Below the pieces are notes generated by a model. That model was not told the DNA's origin and did not search any database. It saw only the letters and a program-made list of their open reading frames with translations. Below, piece after piece: positions 50,904 through 59,167 of a stretch of DNA of 64,000 bases. Where the stretch lies: positions 1,798,001 to 1,862,000 of the forward strand of contig NZ_FOYT01000001.1 in assembly GCF_900112175.1 (NCBI RefSeq). Reading direction: 5' to 3'. A program made the translations under genes and the position numbers. This DNA is from Halogeometricum rufum (GTDB taxonomy: Archaea; Halobacteriota; Halobacteria; Halobacteriales; Haloferacaceae). Every line of letters starts with the position of its first letter. Positions within the stretch are counted from its first letter, which is position 1.

Positions 50904-53900
50904 ATGAGCGTAGACAACGAGCGTCGCGAGGACTACGACACGCCATCGGTCCTCGAGCGCTTCGAAGACTGGTACCACGTCCCCGCCCTGCTCGTGGTGA
51001 TGGTCGCCATGTTGGCCATCCGCCTCCAGTCGTACAGTCGATTTATCAGAGACGGAGAGGTGTTCTTCTCCGGAAACGACGCGTGGTATCACCTCCGCGA
51101 GGTGAACTACACCGTCAGGCATTGGCCGTTCACGATACCGTTCGACCCGTGGACGAACTTCCCGTACGGCACGAGCGTCGGTCAGTTCGGGACGCTCTAC
51201 GACCAACTCGTCGCGACGGCCGCCCTCGTCGTCGGACTGGGCTCGCCGAGTCAAGAACTCGTCGCGAAGACGCTCTTGGTGGCACCCGCCGTGTTCGGCG
51301 CGCTGACGGCCATCCCGGCGTACGTCATCGGTAAACGCCTCGCCGGTCGGCTCCCGGGGCTGTTCGCCGCGATTCTCCTCGGCCTCCTGCCGGGGATGTT
51401 CCTCCAGCGAACGCTCGTCGGCGTCTCCGACCACAACGGCGTGGAGCCGTTCTTCCAGGCGCTGGCAATCGCCGGACTGCTCGTCGCATTCGCCGTCGCG
51501 GAGCGCGAGATGCCCATCTGGGAGATCGTCGCCGAACGCGACTTCGACGCCGTCCGGTCCTCGACGAAGTGGGCCGCCCTCGCCGGCGTCGCGACGGCGC
51601 TCTACATGTGGGTGTGGCCGCCGGGCGTCCTCCTCGTCGCCATCGTCGGGGCGTTCGTCCTCGTGAAGATGGCCAGCGACGTTGCGAACGGCAAGAGCCC
51701 CGAGCCGACGGCGTACGCCGCCGCCGTCTCGATGGGCGTCGCCGCCCTCCTGATGGTCGTCCAGATAGACGAGTTCGGCTTCTCCGCGACCAGTTTCTCG
51801 CTCGTCCAACCGTTCCTCGCGGTGGCCGTCGGCGCCGGTGCCGTCTTCCTCGCGTGGCTCGCGCGGCAGTTCGAGTCCCGCGACGTGGACACGAACCTCT
51901 ACCCGGCCGCCGTCTTCGGACTGGTCCTCGTGGGACTCGGTCTCGTCTCCGTCGTCCTCCCGAGCGTGTGGGGACTCATCGTCGGTAACTTCTTCCGCAT
52001 CCTCGGGTTCAGCGCGAACGCCGCGACGCGGACCATCGGCGAGGCGCAACCGTACCTCTCGCCGAGCACGCTCAACCGCCTCCAACTGACCGCCGTGAAC
52101 CGCATCGTCTCCGACTACGGCTTCACGTTCTTCACCGCCGTCGTGGCGGTCATCTGGATGCTGTCGAAGCCGCTCGTCGCGCGGGGCGAGTCCCGCGACT
52201 ACGGCTACGTCGTCGGCGGTCTCCTCGTCGTCGGTCTCATCTTCCTCGTCCCCGCCGTCCCGAACGGCCTCGGGAACCTCGTCGGCGTGGACGGACAGCT
52301 CGTCGGGCTCGCGCTGGTGAGCGCCATCATCGTCGGCGCCACGCTCCTCGTCGAGCAGGACACCGAACACCTGCTCGTCGTCGTCTGGGCCGTCTTCATG
52401 ACCTCCGCGGCGTTCACCCAGCTTCGGTTCCACTACTACCTCGCCGTCATCGTCGTCGTGATGAACGCGTACCTCCTCGGCGAGGTGCTCTCGTTCCTCG
52501 ACGTCCGCGCGACGGTCGACTCCGTCACGAACCTCGAACTCTATCAGGTCGTCTCGCTCGTGATGGTCGTCCTCCTCATCGCCGCCCCCGTCCTCCTCGT
52601 CCCGCTCAACGTGCGGAACACCGGGACGCCGGCCGTCGACAAGACGAACACCGCCTGGGAGGCGGGCAACTCGAACAACCCGGGCGACGTGCTCAACTGG
52701 GAGTCGTCGCTCGAGTGGGCGCAGACGAACACGCCGAGCGAAGGCACGTTCGGCGGCGCCGACAACGAGATGGCGTACTACGGCACCTACGAGGAGACGG
52801 ACGACTTCCAGTATCCCGAGGGTGCCTACGGCGTCCTCTCGTGGTGGGACTACGGCCACTGGATAACCGTCGAGGGCCACCGCATCCCGAACGCCAACCC
52901 GTTCCAGCAGGGCGCGACGGAGGCGGCGAACTTCCTCCTCGCGCCGAACGAGACGCAGGCGCGCGACGTGCTCTCGTCGATGAGCACCGAGGGCAACGAG
53001 ACGCGCTACGTGATGGTAGACTGGAAGATGGCCACGCCCGGCTCGAAGTTCGGCGCGCCGGCCGTCTTCTACGACGCGCAGGAGAACTTCTCCTCGGACG
53101 CGTTCTACGAACAGCGCATCTACCGCATCAACAGCAACGGGGAGTACTCGGGAGAGAACTTCCTCCTGCGCGACCAGCGGTTCTACGACAGCATGATGAC
53201 GCGGCTCTACTACAACCACGGCAGCGCCCAGGAGCCCTCGCCGGTCGTCGTGGACTGGGAGCCCCGCACGGTTCAGACCTCGCGAGGGGCCGTCAGCGTC
53301 CCCGGTAACCCCGCCGGGAACGCCACGCTCGTCCGCTCGTTCGAGAACATGAGCGCGGCCGAGCAGTTCGTCGAAGAGGACGGCAGCGCGCAGGTCGGCG
53401 GCATCGCCGGCTTCCCCGAGGAACGCGTGCCGGCGCTCGAACACTACCGGCTGGTGAAGGCGAGCAACGCCACCGCCACCCAGTCGAACGACTACCTGCG
53501 ACTCGTCTACGGCGACGCGCGCGCCGCGCAGGTCAACCCGCAGGCGCTACTGCCGAGCAACACCGCGTGGGTGAAGAGCTTCGAACGCGTGCCCGGCGCG
53601 ACGGTGCAGGGAAGCGGCGCGCCCGCGAACAGCACGGTCACCGCGAGCGTGGAGATGCGGGTGCCCACCTCCAACAGCACGTTCACCTACACGCAACAGG
53701 CACAGGCGAACGAGGACGGCGAGTTCGCGATGACGCTCCCGTACTCGACGACGGGCTACGACGAGTACGGACCCGACAACGGCTACACGAACGTCAGCGT
53801 CCGCGCGACCGGTCCGTACACCCTCTCGACGGGTGCGAGCATCAACGATAGCGGCTACATCGTCAACCACCGCTCGAACCTCTCCGTCGCCGAGGGCGAC

Positions 53901-54155
53901 GTCAACGGTGCGCAGGACGGCGACCTCTCGGTCGAACTGGAGCGCACCTCCCAGCGGCTCGAACTGAACACGGGCGGTTCCTCGGACTCGGGTAGCTCCG
54001 ACGGGTCGAGTTCCTCCGACGCCGGCGGGTCCGACTCGTCCGGTTCCTCGGACTCCTCGGACACCTCCGACTCCGGCGGGTCGTCCGGTGACGACGACAC
54101 GTCCTCGTCGCTCGCGGCACCCGAATCGGCGTTCGCCGCCGAACCCGCGGCGTAG
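50904..54155 (+). CDS. aglB: Archaeal oligosaccharyltransferase AglB
   Basis: A 1083-residue STT3-family enzyme that transfers the lipid-linked glycan to Asn in N-X-S/T sequons of surface proteins. About 13 membrane helices fill residues 25-570; the first external loop has the metal motif GNDAWYHLREV. The extracellular C-terminal domain holds the catalytic signature WWDYGHW (YGVLSWWDYGH, about residue 650) and a DK-type motif MVDWKMATPGSKF. The last ~65 residues are a Ser/Asp/Gly-only tail followed by an Ala/Glu end, longer and more repetitive than needed for catalysis. Single gene with its own promoter; divergent from the GT87-like gene. Confidence 0.96.
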   Translation: MSVDNERREDYDTPSVLERFEDWYHVPALLVVMVAMLAIRLQSYSRFIRDGEVFFSGNDAWYHLREVNYTVRHWPFTIPFDPWTNFPYGTSVGQFGTLYDQLVATAALVVGLGSPSQELVAKTLLVAPAVFGALTAIPAYVIGKRLAGRLPGLFAAILLGLLPGMFLQRTLVGVSDHNGVEPFFQALAIAGLLVAFAVAEREMPIWEIVAERDFDAVRSSTKWAALAGVATALYMWVWPPGVLLVAIVGAFVLVKMASDVANGKSPEPTAYAAAVSMGVAALLMVVQIDEFGFSATSFSLVQPFLAVAVGAGAVFLAWLARQFESRDVDTNLYPAAVFGLVLVGLGLVSVVLPSVWGLIVGNFFRILGFSANAATRTIGEAQPYLSPSTLNRLQLTAVNRIVSDYGFTFFTAVVAVIWMLSKPLVARGESRDYGYVVGGLLVVGLIFLVPAVPNGLGNLVGVDGQLVGLALVSAIIVGATLLVEQDTEHLLVVVWAVFMTSAAFTQLRFHYYLAVIVVVMNAYLLGEVLSFLDVRATVDSVTNLELYQVVSLVMVVLLIAAPVLLVPLNVRNTGTPAVDKTNTAWEAGNSNNPGDVLNWESSLEWAQTNTPSEGTFGGADNEMAYYGTYEETDDFQYPEGAYGVLSWWDYGHWITVEGHRIPNANPFQQGATEAANFLLAPNETQARDVLSSMSTEGNETRYVMVDWKMATPGSKFGAPAVFYDAQENFSSDAFYEQRIYRINSNGEYSGENFLLRDQRFYDSMMTRLYYNHGSAQEPSPVVVDWEPRTVQTSRGAVSVPGNPAGNATLVRSFENMSAAEQFVEEDGSAQVGGIAGFPEERVPALEHYRLVKASNATATQSNDYLRLVYGDARAAQVNPQALLPSNTAWVKSFERVPGATVQGSGAPANSTVTASVEMRVPTSNSTFTYTQQAQANEDGEFAMTLPYSTTGYDEYGPDNGYTNVSVRATGPYTLSTGASINDSGYIVNHRSNLSVAEGDVNGAQDGDLSVELERTSQRLELNTGGSSDSGSSDGSSSSDAGGSDSSGSSDSSDTSDSGGSSGDDDTSSSLAAPESAFAAEPAA

Positions 54156-54191
54156 GCACCGCGGCCCGATTTCGGCCGCTCTCTCCCGTTT

Positions 54192-54249
54192 CGTCCGTTC
54201 TCTCTGATTTCTGTCGTGCGCTCCGATTCCGTCCGTTCTCTCTGATTTC
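54192..54249. repeat. 20-bp direct repeat between aglB and aglM
   Basis: An identical 20-base sequence occurs at 54192-54211 and 54230-54249 (spacing 38 bp), in the gap between the convergent genes. It is pyrimidine-rich with TTT tracts and could aid termination of aglB. Confidence 0.6.
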
Positions 54250-54373
54250 GCCCCTCTCGCCGCCCGTTTCCGCGACACGCACGTTCGACTCGGCAGAGCG
54301 GCGTCGCTGTCGGGGTCGGAGCGACGCCGGAGGACGAAGCGGAGAACGGAGAGCGGAGCGTCGGCGGTCCCGG

Positions 54374-55666
54374 TCAGACGAGCGACTCGTAGACGATGCC
54401 GTCGCGGCGCGTGACGATGCGGCGGCCGTCGACGACGACGGGGTCGGCCATCGCGTCGAACTCGTCGTCGAGGGCGGCGAACTCGTCCCAGTCGGTGACG
54501 ACGAGGGCGGCGTCCGCGCCGGCGAGGGCGTCGGCCGCCGAGTCGGCGTAGTCGATGTCGGGGAACTTCTCGCGGAAGTTCGCCGTCGCGACGGGGTCGT
54601 AGCCGACGACGTCGGCCCCGGCGTCGCGGAGGGCGTCGACGAGGGGGATGGCGCGCGAGTTGCGCACGTCGTCGGTCCCGGGTTTGAACGCCAGTCCGAG
54701 GACGGCGACGCGCGCGCCGTCGGGGTCGACGCGTTCGCGGAGGATGTCGAGCATGCGGACGGGCTGGCGGTCGTTCACCTCGACGGCGGCTTCGAGCATC
54801 GCCGGGTCGTAGCCCGCGTCGCGGGCGGCGGCGACGATGGCCGCCACGTCCTTCGGGAAGCAACTGCCGCCCCACCCGACGCCCGCGGCGAGGAACTCCG
54901 CGCCGATGCGGGAGTCGAGACCGATGGCGTCGAGCACCTCGTAGGAGTCGACGCCGTACTCCTTGCAGACGTTGGCGAGGTCGTTGGCGAGCGAAATCTT
55001 CGCCGCGAGGAAGGCGTTGTTCGCGTACTTTATCATCTCCGCCTCGCGGATGCCCGTCTCCACGAGTGCGGCCTCGGGCGCGCGTTCGAGGAGGGGGTCG
55101 AATATCTCTCGGAGCGTCTCGGCCCCCCGGTCGGTCCGGGAACCGAGGACCACCTTGTCGGGGTCGAGGAAGTCGTCGACGGCGCTGCCCTCCCGCAGGA
55201 ACTCGGGATTCATCCCCACGTCGAACCCTTCGCCTTCGGTCTTGCCGGAGTGCTCCTCGAGGAGGGGCGCGATGACCTCCTCGGTCGTCGTCGGAATCAC
55301 CGTGCTCTTGGTGACGACGAGGTGGGAGCCGTCCTTCTCCGCGAGCGTCGCGCCCAGCGACTTCGTGGCCGCCTCCATCACCGAGAGGTCGATGTGGCCG
55401 TCGTCGTCGGAGGGCGTCGAGAGGGCGAGAAACGTCGCGTCCGTGTCGAGGACGGCGTCGTAGTCGGTGGTCGCGCGGAGTCGGTCCCCGGCGTGCCGTT
55501 CGACGAGTTCGTCCAGACCGGGTTCGTGGATGGGCGACTGCCCGGCGTTCAGCGTCGCGACGACGTCCTCGTCGATGTCGACGTTGACCACGTCGTGGCC
55601 CAGGTCGGCGAAGCACGCGGCGATGGTCGTGCCGACGTACCCACTCCCGATGATGCTGAGCTTCAT
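54374..55666 (-). CDS. aglM: UDP-glucose 6-dehydrogenase
   Basis: A 430-residue NAD-dependent enzyme making UDP-glucuronate for the hexuronic acids of the N-glycan. Rossmann motif [19 protein letters not shown] at the N-terminus, substrate segment [16 protein letters not shown], and the catalytic Cys269 in [12 protein letters not shown]. The C-terminal NAD/UDP domain has [19 protein letters not shown]. It is adjacent to aglB and convergent to it, as in Haloferax volcanii, where AglM has this activity. Confidence 0.94.
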   Translation of the reverse strand: MKLSIIGSGYVGTTIAACFADLGHDVVNVDIDEDVVATLNAGQSPIHEPGLDELVERHAGDRLRATTDYDAVLDTDATFLALSTPSDDDGHIDLSVMEAATKSLGATLAEKDGSHLVVTKSTVIPTTTEEVIAPLLEEHSGKTEGEGFDVGMNPEFLREGSAVDDFLDPDKVVLGSRTDRGAETLREIFDPLLERAPEAALVETGIREAEMIKYANNAFLAAKISLANDLANVCKEYGVDSYEVLDAIGLDSRIGAEFLAAGVGWGGSCFPKDVAAIVAAARDAGYDPAMLEAAVEVNDRQPVRMLDILRERVDPDGARVAVLGLAFKPGTDDVRNSRAIPLVDALRDAGADVVGYDPVATANFREKFPDIDYADSAADALAGADAALVVTDWDEFAALDDEFDAMADPVVVDGRRIVTRRDGIVYESLV

Positions 55667-55816
55667 TGTCAGCTATCACTCGTCGTGAGCGTTTGAACGT
55701 TCGCCCCAGTCTCGGAAGCTGACACCGGACGCGGCCGACTCCCAGCGACGCCAGCCGAGTCGCACGCACTCGCGCGGAGCGAAACACGGGAGTACCCTGA
55801 CGACGAACGACCCTCC

Positions 55817-56851
55817 ATGTCGAAGCCCTCGGACGACGCTCGCGGGCAACTCACCGCCTCGTGGGTCGTCGTCTTCCTCAAAGGCATCTGTATGGGCGCC
55901 GCCGACGCCGTCCCCGGCGTCTCCGGCGGCACCATCGCCTTGGTGACCGGAATCTACGAACGACTCATCGCGGCCGTCACGGCCGTCTCCCCCGGTCGAA
56001 TCGTGGACGTGCTTCGCGGCGTCACCCCCGGCGGCCGCGCGGAGGCCGTCGCGGCCCTGAAGGAGATGGACGTCGGGTTCCTCGTCGCCCTCGGCGGCGG
56101 TATCGCCGTCGCCGTCGTCAGCATCACCCGCGTCGTCCACGTCGGCATCACCTCCTATCCGGTGCCGACGTTCGGCTTCTTCTTCGGCCTCATCGCCGCC
56201 TCCGCGTGGGTGCTGTTCTCGGAAGTCGAAGTCGACACGCCGTCCCGAATCGTCGCCGCCGTCGCCGGCTTCGCCTTCGCGTTCGTCGTCTCCGGGCAGG
56301 CCGCCGCGTCGTTCGGGACGGGTCTCCCCGTCACCGTCCTCGCCGGCGCTATCGCCGTCAGCGCGATGATTCTCCCCGGCATCTCGGGGTCGCTGTTGCT
56401 CATCCTCCTCGGGCAGTACGAACACATGACCGGCGCGCTGAAGTCGTTCGTCGACGGCGTCCTCGGACTGGTCGTCGGCGGGTCGTTCGCGCCCGTCGCG
56501 GAGAACGGCGTCGTCGTCGTCGCGTTCATGCTCGGCGCCGTCGTCGGTCTGCTCACTGTCGCGCACGCCGTCCGCTGGGCGCTGGAGCACTACCGCGAAC
56601 CGACGCTGGCGTTCCTCGTCGCACTCATCGTCGGCGCGCTCCGCGCGCCCATCGCCAAGACGGGCGAGCAACTGGCGGAACTCGGCCGCGTCTGGACGAC
56701 GGAGGCGTACGGCGTCTTCGCCGCGACGGCCGTCGTCGGCGCAGTCGTCGTCCTCCTCGTGGACCGCTACGCGGGACTCGCGGAGATAGACGACGAACGG
56801 ATCGAGGAGGAGACGGGCGACGAGGCGGCGACGAGCGGCGGCCTCGACTGA
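55817..56851 (+). CDS. DUF368 polyprenyl-phosphate transporter family (PopT-like)
   Basis: A 344-residue membrane protein with about 9-10 helices and the DUF368 signature FLKGICMGAADAVPGVSGGTIALVTGIYERLI at about 18-50, repeated in a second half as SAMILPGISGSLLLILLGQYEHM. The two G-x-SGG / GISGS re-entrant-loop-like motifs show the inverted-repeat design of the family. In bacteria DUF368 (PopT) proteins recycle undecaprenyl phosphate across the membrane. Here the gene is divergent from aglM and near aglB, so it is a good candidate for returning dolichyl phosphate after glycan transfer. That function is inferred. Confidence 0.9.
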   Translation: MSKPSDDARGQLTASWVVVFLKGICMGAADAVPGVSGGTIALVTGIYERLIAAVTAVSPGRIVDVLRGVTPGGRAEAVAALKEMDVGFLVALGGGIAVAVVSITRVVHVGITSYPVPTFGFFFGLIAASAWVLFSEVEVDTPSRIVAAVAGFAFAFVVSGQAAASFGTGLPVTVLAGAIAVSAMILPGISGSLLLILLGQYEHMTGALKSFVDGVLGLVVGGSFAPVAENGVVVVAFMLGAVVGLLTVAHAVRWALEHYREPTLAFLVALIVGALRAPIAKTGEQLAELGRVWTTEAYGVFAATAVVGAVVVLLVDRYAGLAEIDDERIEEETGDEAATSGGLD

Positions 56852-56920
56852 GCGAGAGTCCCGAGTCGCGGGCGGTTACGGGCGATACGACCGGCTGTTC
56901 GACCGAGCGAACCCTTCGGG

Positions 56921-57076
56921 TTACTCCCGCGGAACCGAGAGGTTGAAGACGGCGTCGCTCCCGCACTCCTCGCACGTCGTCACCGACGTGCCGGAGACGC
57001 GCGCCCCGCAGTCGCGACACTCGTAGTAACCCTCGGTCGTCCGATAGGGGTCCACTTCCGCGTGGTTCATGACCAT
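56921..57076 (-). CDS. Small zinc-ribbon (rubrerythrin-like domain) protein
   Basis: 51 residues: YYECRDCGARVSGTSVTTCEECGSDAVFNLSVPRE gives two CX2C pairs, a zinc ribbon or rubredoxin-like knuckle. The C-terminal NLSVPRE ending matches the small haloarchaeal 'rubrerythrin-like domain' proteins I associate with DUF7129. The longer reading from 57139 was rejected, because a TATA box 28 nt from the ATG at 57076 marks a leaderless start there. Function unknown. Confidence 0.75.
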   Translation of the reverse strand: MVMNHAEVDPYRTTEGYYECRDCGARVSGTSVTTCEECGSDAVFNLSVPRE

Positions 57077-57100
57077 GTTAGTAGTTGTCACACTACGTCG

Positions 57101-57106
57101 GATAAG
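57101..57106 (-). promoter_or_regulatory. TATA-like box of the zinc-ribbon gene
   Basis: CTTATC on the minus strand is centred about 28 nt from the ATG at 57076. Confidence 0.4.
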
Positions 57107-57183
57107 CGTTGCCCTCATACAACTATATTCGATATTCACACCTAGATTGTCCTAGTACGGGGAGGTAATTCCGGACGTTCGTC

Positions 57184-57741
57184 CTATCTTTTCCGCGCGA
57201 CGCAGACGAACGTCTCTCTGCGGTTCGTCGCCTCGGTCACGTCGAACCCGTGGGTCTCGAACGCGGAGACGGCGTCGCCCAGACCGAACCGTTCGTCCGT
57301 CGGCGGGCCGTCTTCCCCCGTCCCGGTCTTCGACCAGTCGACGGTGACGACGCGGCCGCCGGGTCGAACCACGCGGGCGAGTTCGTCGAACGCCGCCTCG
57401 GTGGCGTACTCGTGGTATACCATCGTCGAGAACGCGGCGTCGAGTTCGTCGTCCTCGAACGGCAGCGACGACACGTCGGCGGTGACGAACTCCACGCTGT
57501 CGGGCGCGCCCTTCTCGCGGTAGAACTCGTGCATCTCCGACTGCACGTCCACGGCGTAGCACGTCCCCACGTGCGGCGCCACGTCGTCGGTGTAGAACCC
57601 CGTCCCGCTTCCCAGGTCGGCGACGACGGCGTCCGCGTGCGGGCCCAGACGCGAGAGCAGTTCCTCGCGCGAGCAGAACCGGTAGCGCCCCTCGTCGTCG
57701 AGTTGCTCCGCGCGGTCCACGTCGAACGTGTGAAAGCCCAT
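57184..57741 (-). CDS. Class I SAM-dependent methyltransferase
   Basis: A 185-residue Rossmann-fold methyltransferase. Motif I is VADLGSGTGFYTDDV, motif II contains YAVDVQSEMHEFY, then FVTADVSSLPFEDDELDAAFSTMVYHEY and the post-motif LARVVRPGGRVVTVDW, the UbiE/Coq5-like pattern. Substrate unknown; a small molecule or quinone is likely. The ATG at 57741 is leaderless relative to a TATA box 28 nt upstream. Confidence 0.88.
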   Translation of the reverse strand: MGFHTFDVDRAEQLDDEGRYRFCSREELLSRLGPHADAVVADLGSGTGFYTDDVAPHVGTCYAVDVQSEMHEFYREKGAPDSVEFVTADVSSLPFEDDELDAAFSTMVYHEYATEAAFDELARVVRPGGRVVTVDWSKTGTGEDGPPTDERFGLGDAVSAFETHGFDVTEATNRRETFVCVARKR

Positions 57742-57765
57742 ACGAACCGTTCCCCACGAGCCGAC

Positions 57766-57772
57766 CTAAATC
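57766..57772 (-). promoter_or_regulatory. TATA box of the methyltransferase gene
   Basis: GATTTAG on the minus strand is centred 28 nt before the ATG at 57741. Confidence 0.45.
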
Positions 57773-57843
57773 TGCGGACCTCGGCGAGCGGAGGCCTGCC
57801 GCAGCAGCAAACTTAACGCTGCGAGTCGTCGTCGTACGTACCG

Positions 57844-58044
57844 ATGACGGAACCGAAACTCCGCACGCCGACGAGACGGACCTGCGAGCGGTGCGGTCGC
57901 GTGGAACGGTGGGACGCGGTGCAGACGACGTGGCGCGTGGCCGAGGACGACGGCGACCGGCAGGTCGGCAGTCCCTACTGCATCCACGAGTGGGATATCA
58001 ACGGCACGTTCGCACCGTTCGAAGACGAGGGCGCGGAGGCCTGA
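57844..58044 (+). CDS. HEWD-family zinc-ribbon-like protein
   Basis: 66 residues with CERCGRVERWD (CX2C) near the N-terminus and YCIHEWDINGTFAPF near the end, the HEWD motif that names this haloarchaeal family. The single CX2C plus a later Cys-His could bind zinc. Function unknown. The next gene, cutA, starts 17 bp downstream, so the two are probably co-transcribed. Confidence 0.82.
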   Translation: MTEPKLRTPTRRTCERCGRVERWDAVQTTWRVAEDDGDRQVGSPYCIHEWDINGTFAPFEDEGAEA

Positions 58045-58061
58045 GACGGCCGAGACCGACC

Positions 58062-58376
58062 GTGCCCACCGTCTACGTCACCGCGCCGCCGGACGCCGCC
58101 GACGAACTCGCCCGAACGCTCGTCGCGGACCGACTCGCCGCCTGCGTCAACCGCGTCGACTGCGACTCGGTGTACCGCTGGGAGGGCGAGGTGCACGAGG
58201 AACGCGAGGTGATCCTCCTCGCGAAGACGACCGACGACCGGTACGACGCCCTCCGCGACCGAATCGAGGCGGAACACCCGCACGACGTGCCCTGCATCGA
58301 ACGGTTCGACGAGGCCGACGTGCTGCCGGCGTACGCGTCGTGGGTCGAAGACGAGACGACGCCGGGTCGAGACTGA
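58062..58376 (+). CDS. cutA: CutA-family divalent-cation tolerance protein
   Basis: A 104-residue protein with the CutA trimer fold: VYVTAPPDAADELARTLVADRLAACVNRV, YRWEGEVHEEREVILLAKTTDDRY and HPHDVPCIERFDEADVLPAYASWV. The start is GTG at 58062 (reading MPTVYVTAPP); no ATG is available at the right place. The stop codon lies within the first unit of a 20-bp tandem repeat, so the last residues TTPGRD are repeat-encoded. CutA proteins bind copper and other divalent ions; the physiological role is still unclear. Confidence 0.88.
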   Translation: MPTVYVTAPPDAADELARTLVADRLAACVNRVDCDSVYRWEGEVHEEREVILLAKTTDDRYDALRDRIEAEHPHDVPCIERFDEADVLPAYASWVEDETTPGRD

Positions 58377-58420
58377 CGACGCCGGGTCGAGACTGACGAC
58401 GCCGGGTCGAGACTGACGAC
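58361..58420. repeat. 20-bp tandem repeat across the cutA stop codon
   Basis: Three perfect copies at 58361-58380, 58381-58400 and 58401-58420, followed by a decayed fourth (GCCGGACCGG). The TGA of cutA is in the first copy; each further copy repeats the same stop in a shifted frame because 20 is not a multiple of three. Confidence 0.92.
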
Positions 58421-58457
58421 GCCGGACCGGGACCGAGGGTCCGGGACCCGAAACGCC

Positions 58458-59135
58458 CTACTCCCGGAGGCGTTCCAGCACCGACAGCGTGCCGTCCATG
58501 TACGACTCGGTCAGCACCTCGTCGGCCGCGGCCGTCGCCGCCTCGTCGGCGTTGGCGACGGCGAACGACCGGCCGACGACGCCGAACGTCGAGGCGTCGT
58601 TCACGCTGTCGCCGACGGCGACGAACTCGGTCGGGTCCATCGACAGCGTCTCGCAGAGGCGCTCGAAGCCGACGCCCTTCTCGACGCCGGGCGTCTTCAC
58701 GTGGTAGGCGTACCCCGTGTCGATGACCTCCATCTCGAACTCGGTGGCCACCTCGCGGAGCAGTTCCTCGTCGGCCGAGCGGTTCACCGCTATCTCGGTC
58801 TCCCGCCAGTAGTTGGTCTCGTCGAACGCCCCCCAGCCCAAGTCGCCACCGCGAGCGACGAACTCGTCGGCGACGGCCTGTGCGCGCTCTCTGTCACCGG
58901 TGTACGTCACCGTCTCGTCGGCGAGGACGACGCCGCCGTTCTCGGCGACGACGTTCTTGTCGATGCCGAGGTAGTGACAGAGACTGACGGGGTACGGGAA
59001 CGCCTTCCCCGTCGCGAGGACGACGGGCGCGGGCCACTCGGGGAGGACGTCGAACGCGCGCGGGTCGAGTGCGCCGGGGTCGTCGGTGAGCGTCCCGTCG
59101 ATGTCGAGGACGAGGGGCGGAGCGTCGGAGTCCAT
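58458..59135 (-). CDS. Phosphoglycolate phosphatase-like HAD hydrolase
   Basis: A 225-residue Cof/TA0175-type HAD phosphatase. Motif I is LVLDIDGTLTDD (nucleophile Asp), motif II LATGKAFPYPVSL, the cap covers about 85-170, and motif IV is VAVGDSVNDASTFGVV. Archaeal members of this length dephosphorylate 2-phosphoglycolate; the assignment is by family only. The start at 59135 was chosen; the longer frame upstream is antisense to the Orc-like gene and Arg-rich. 32 bp separate it from that gene, so they may be co-transcribed. Confidence 0.85.
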   Translation of the reverse strand: MDSDAPPLVLDIDGTLTDDPGALDPRAFDVLPEWPAPVVLATGKAFPYPVSLCHYLGIDKNVVAENGGVVLADETVTYTGDRERAQAVADEFVARGGDLGWGAFDETNYWRETEIAVNRSADEELLREVATEFEMEVIDTGYAYHVKTPGVEKGVGFERLCETLSMDPTEFVAVGDSVNDASTFGVVGRSFAVANADEAATAAADEVLTESYMDGTLSVLERLRE

Positions 59136-59167
59136 GTGACCGCGCTTCGGCGCACGGAGAGAAAGAA

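Noticed and set aside
50874-53444. Long minus-strand open frame opposite aglB
   Set aside because: It mirrors the codon structure of aglB, has no family pattern and no promoter; it is a shadow frame.
34969-56851. agl locus considered as a recently transferred genomic island
   Set aside because: No integrase, tRNA target, insertion sequence or flanking repeats were seen, and base composition looks the same as in the flanks. Exchange of the centre by homologous recombination remains possible, but an island is not supported.
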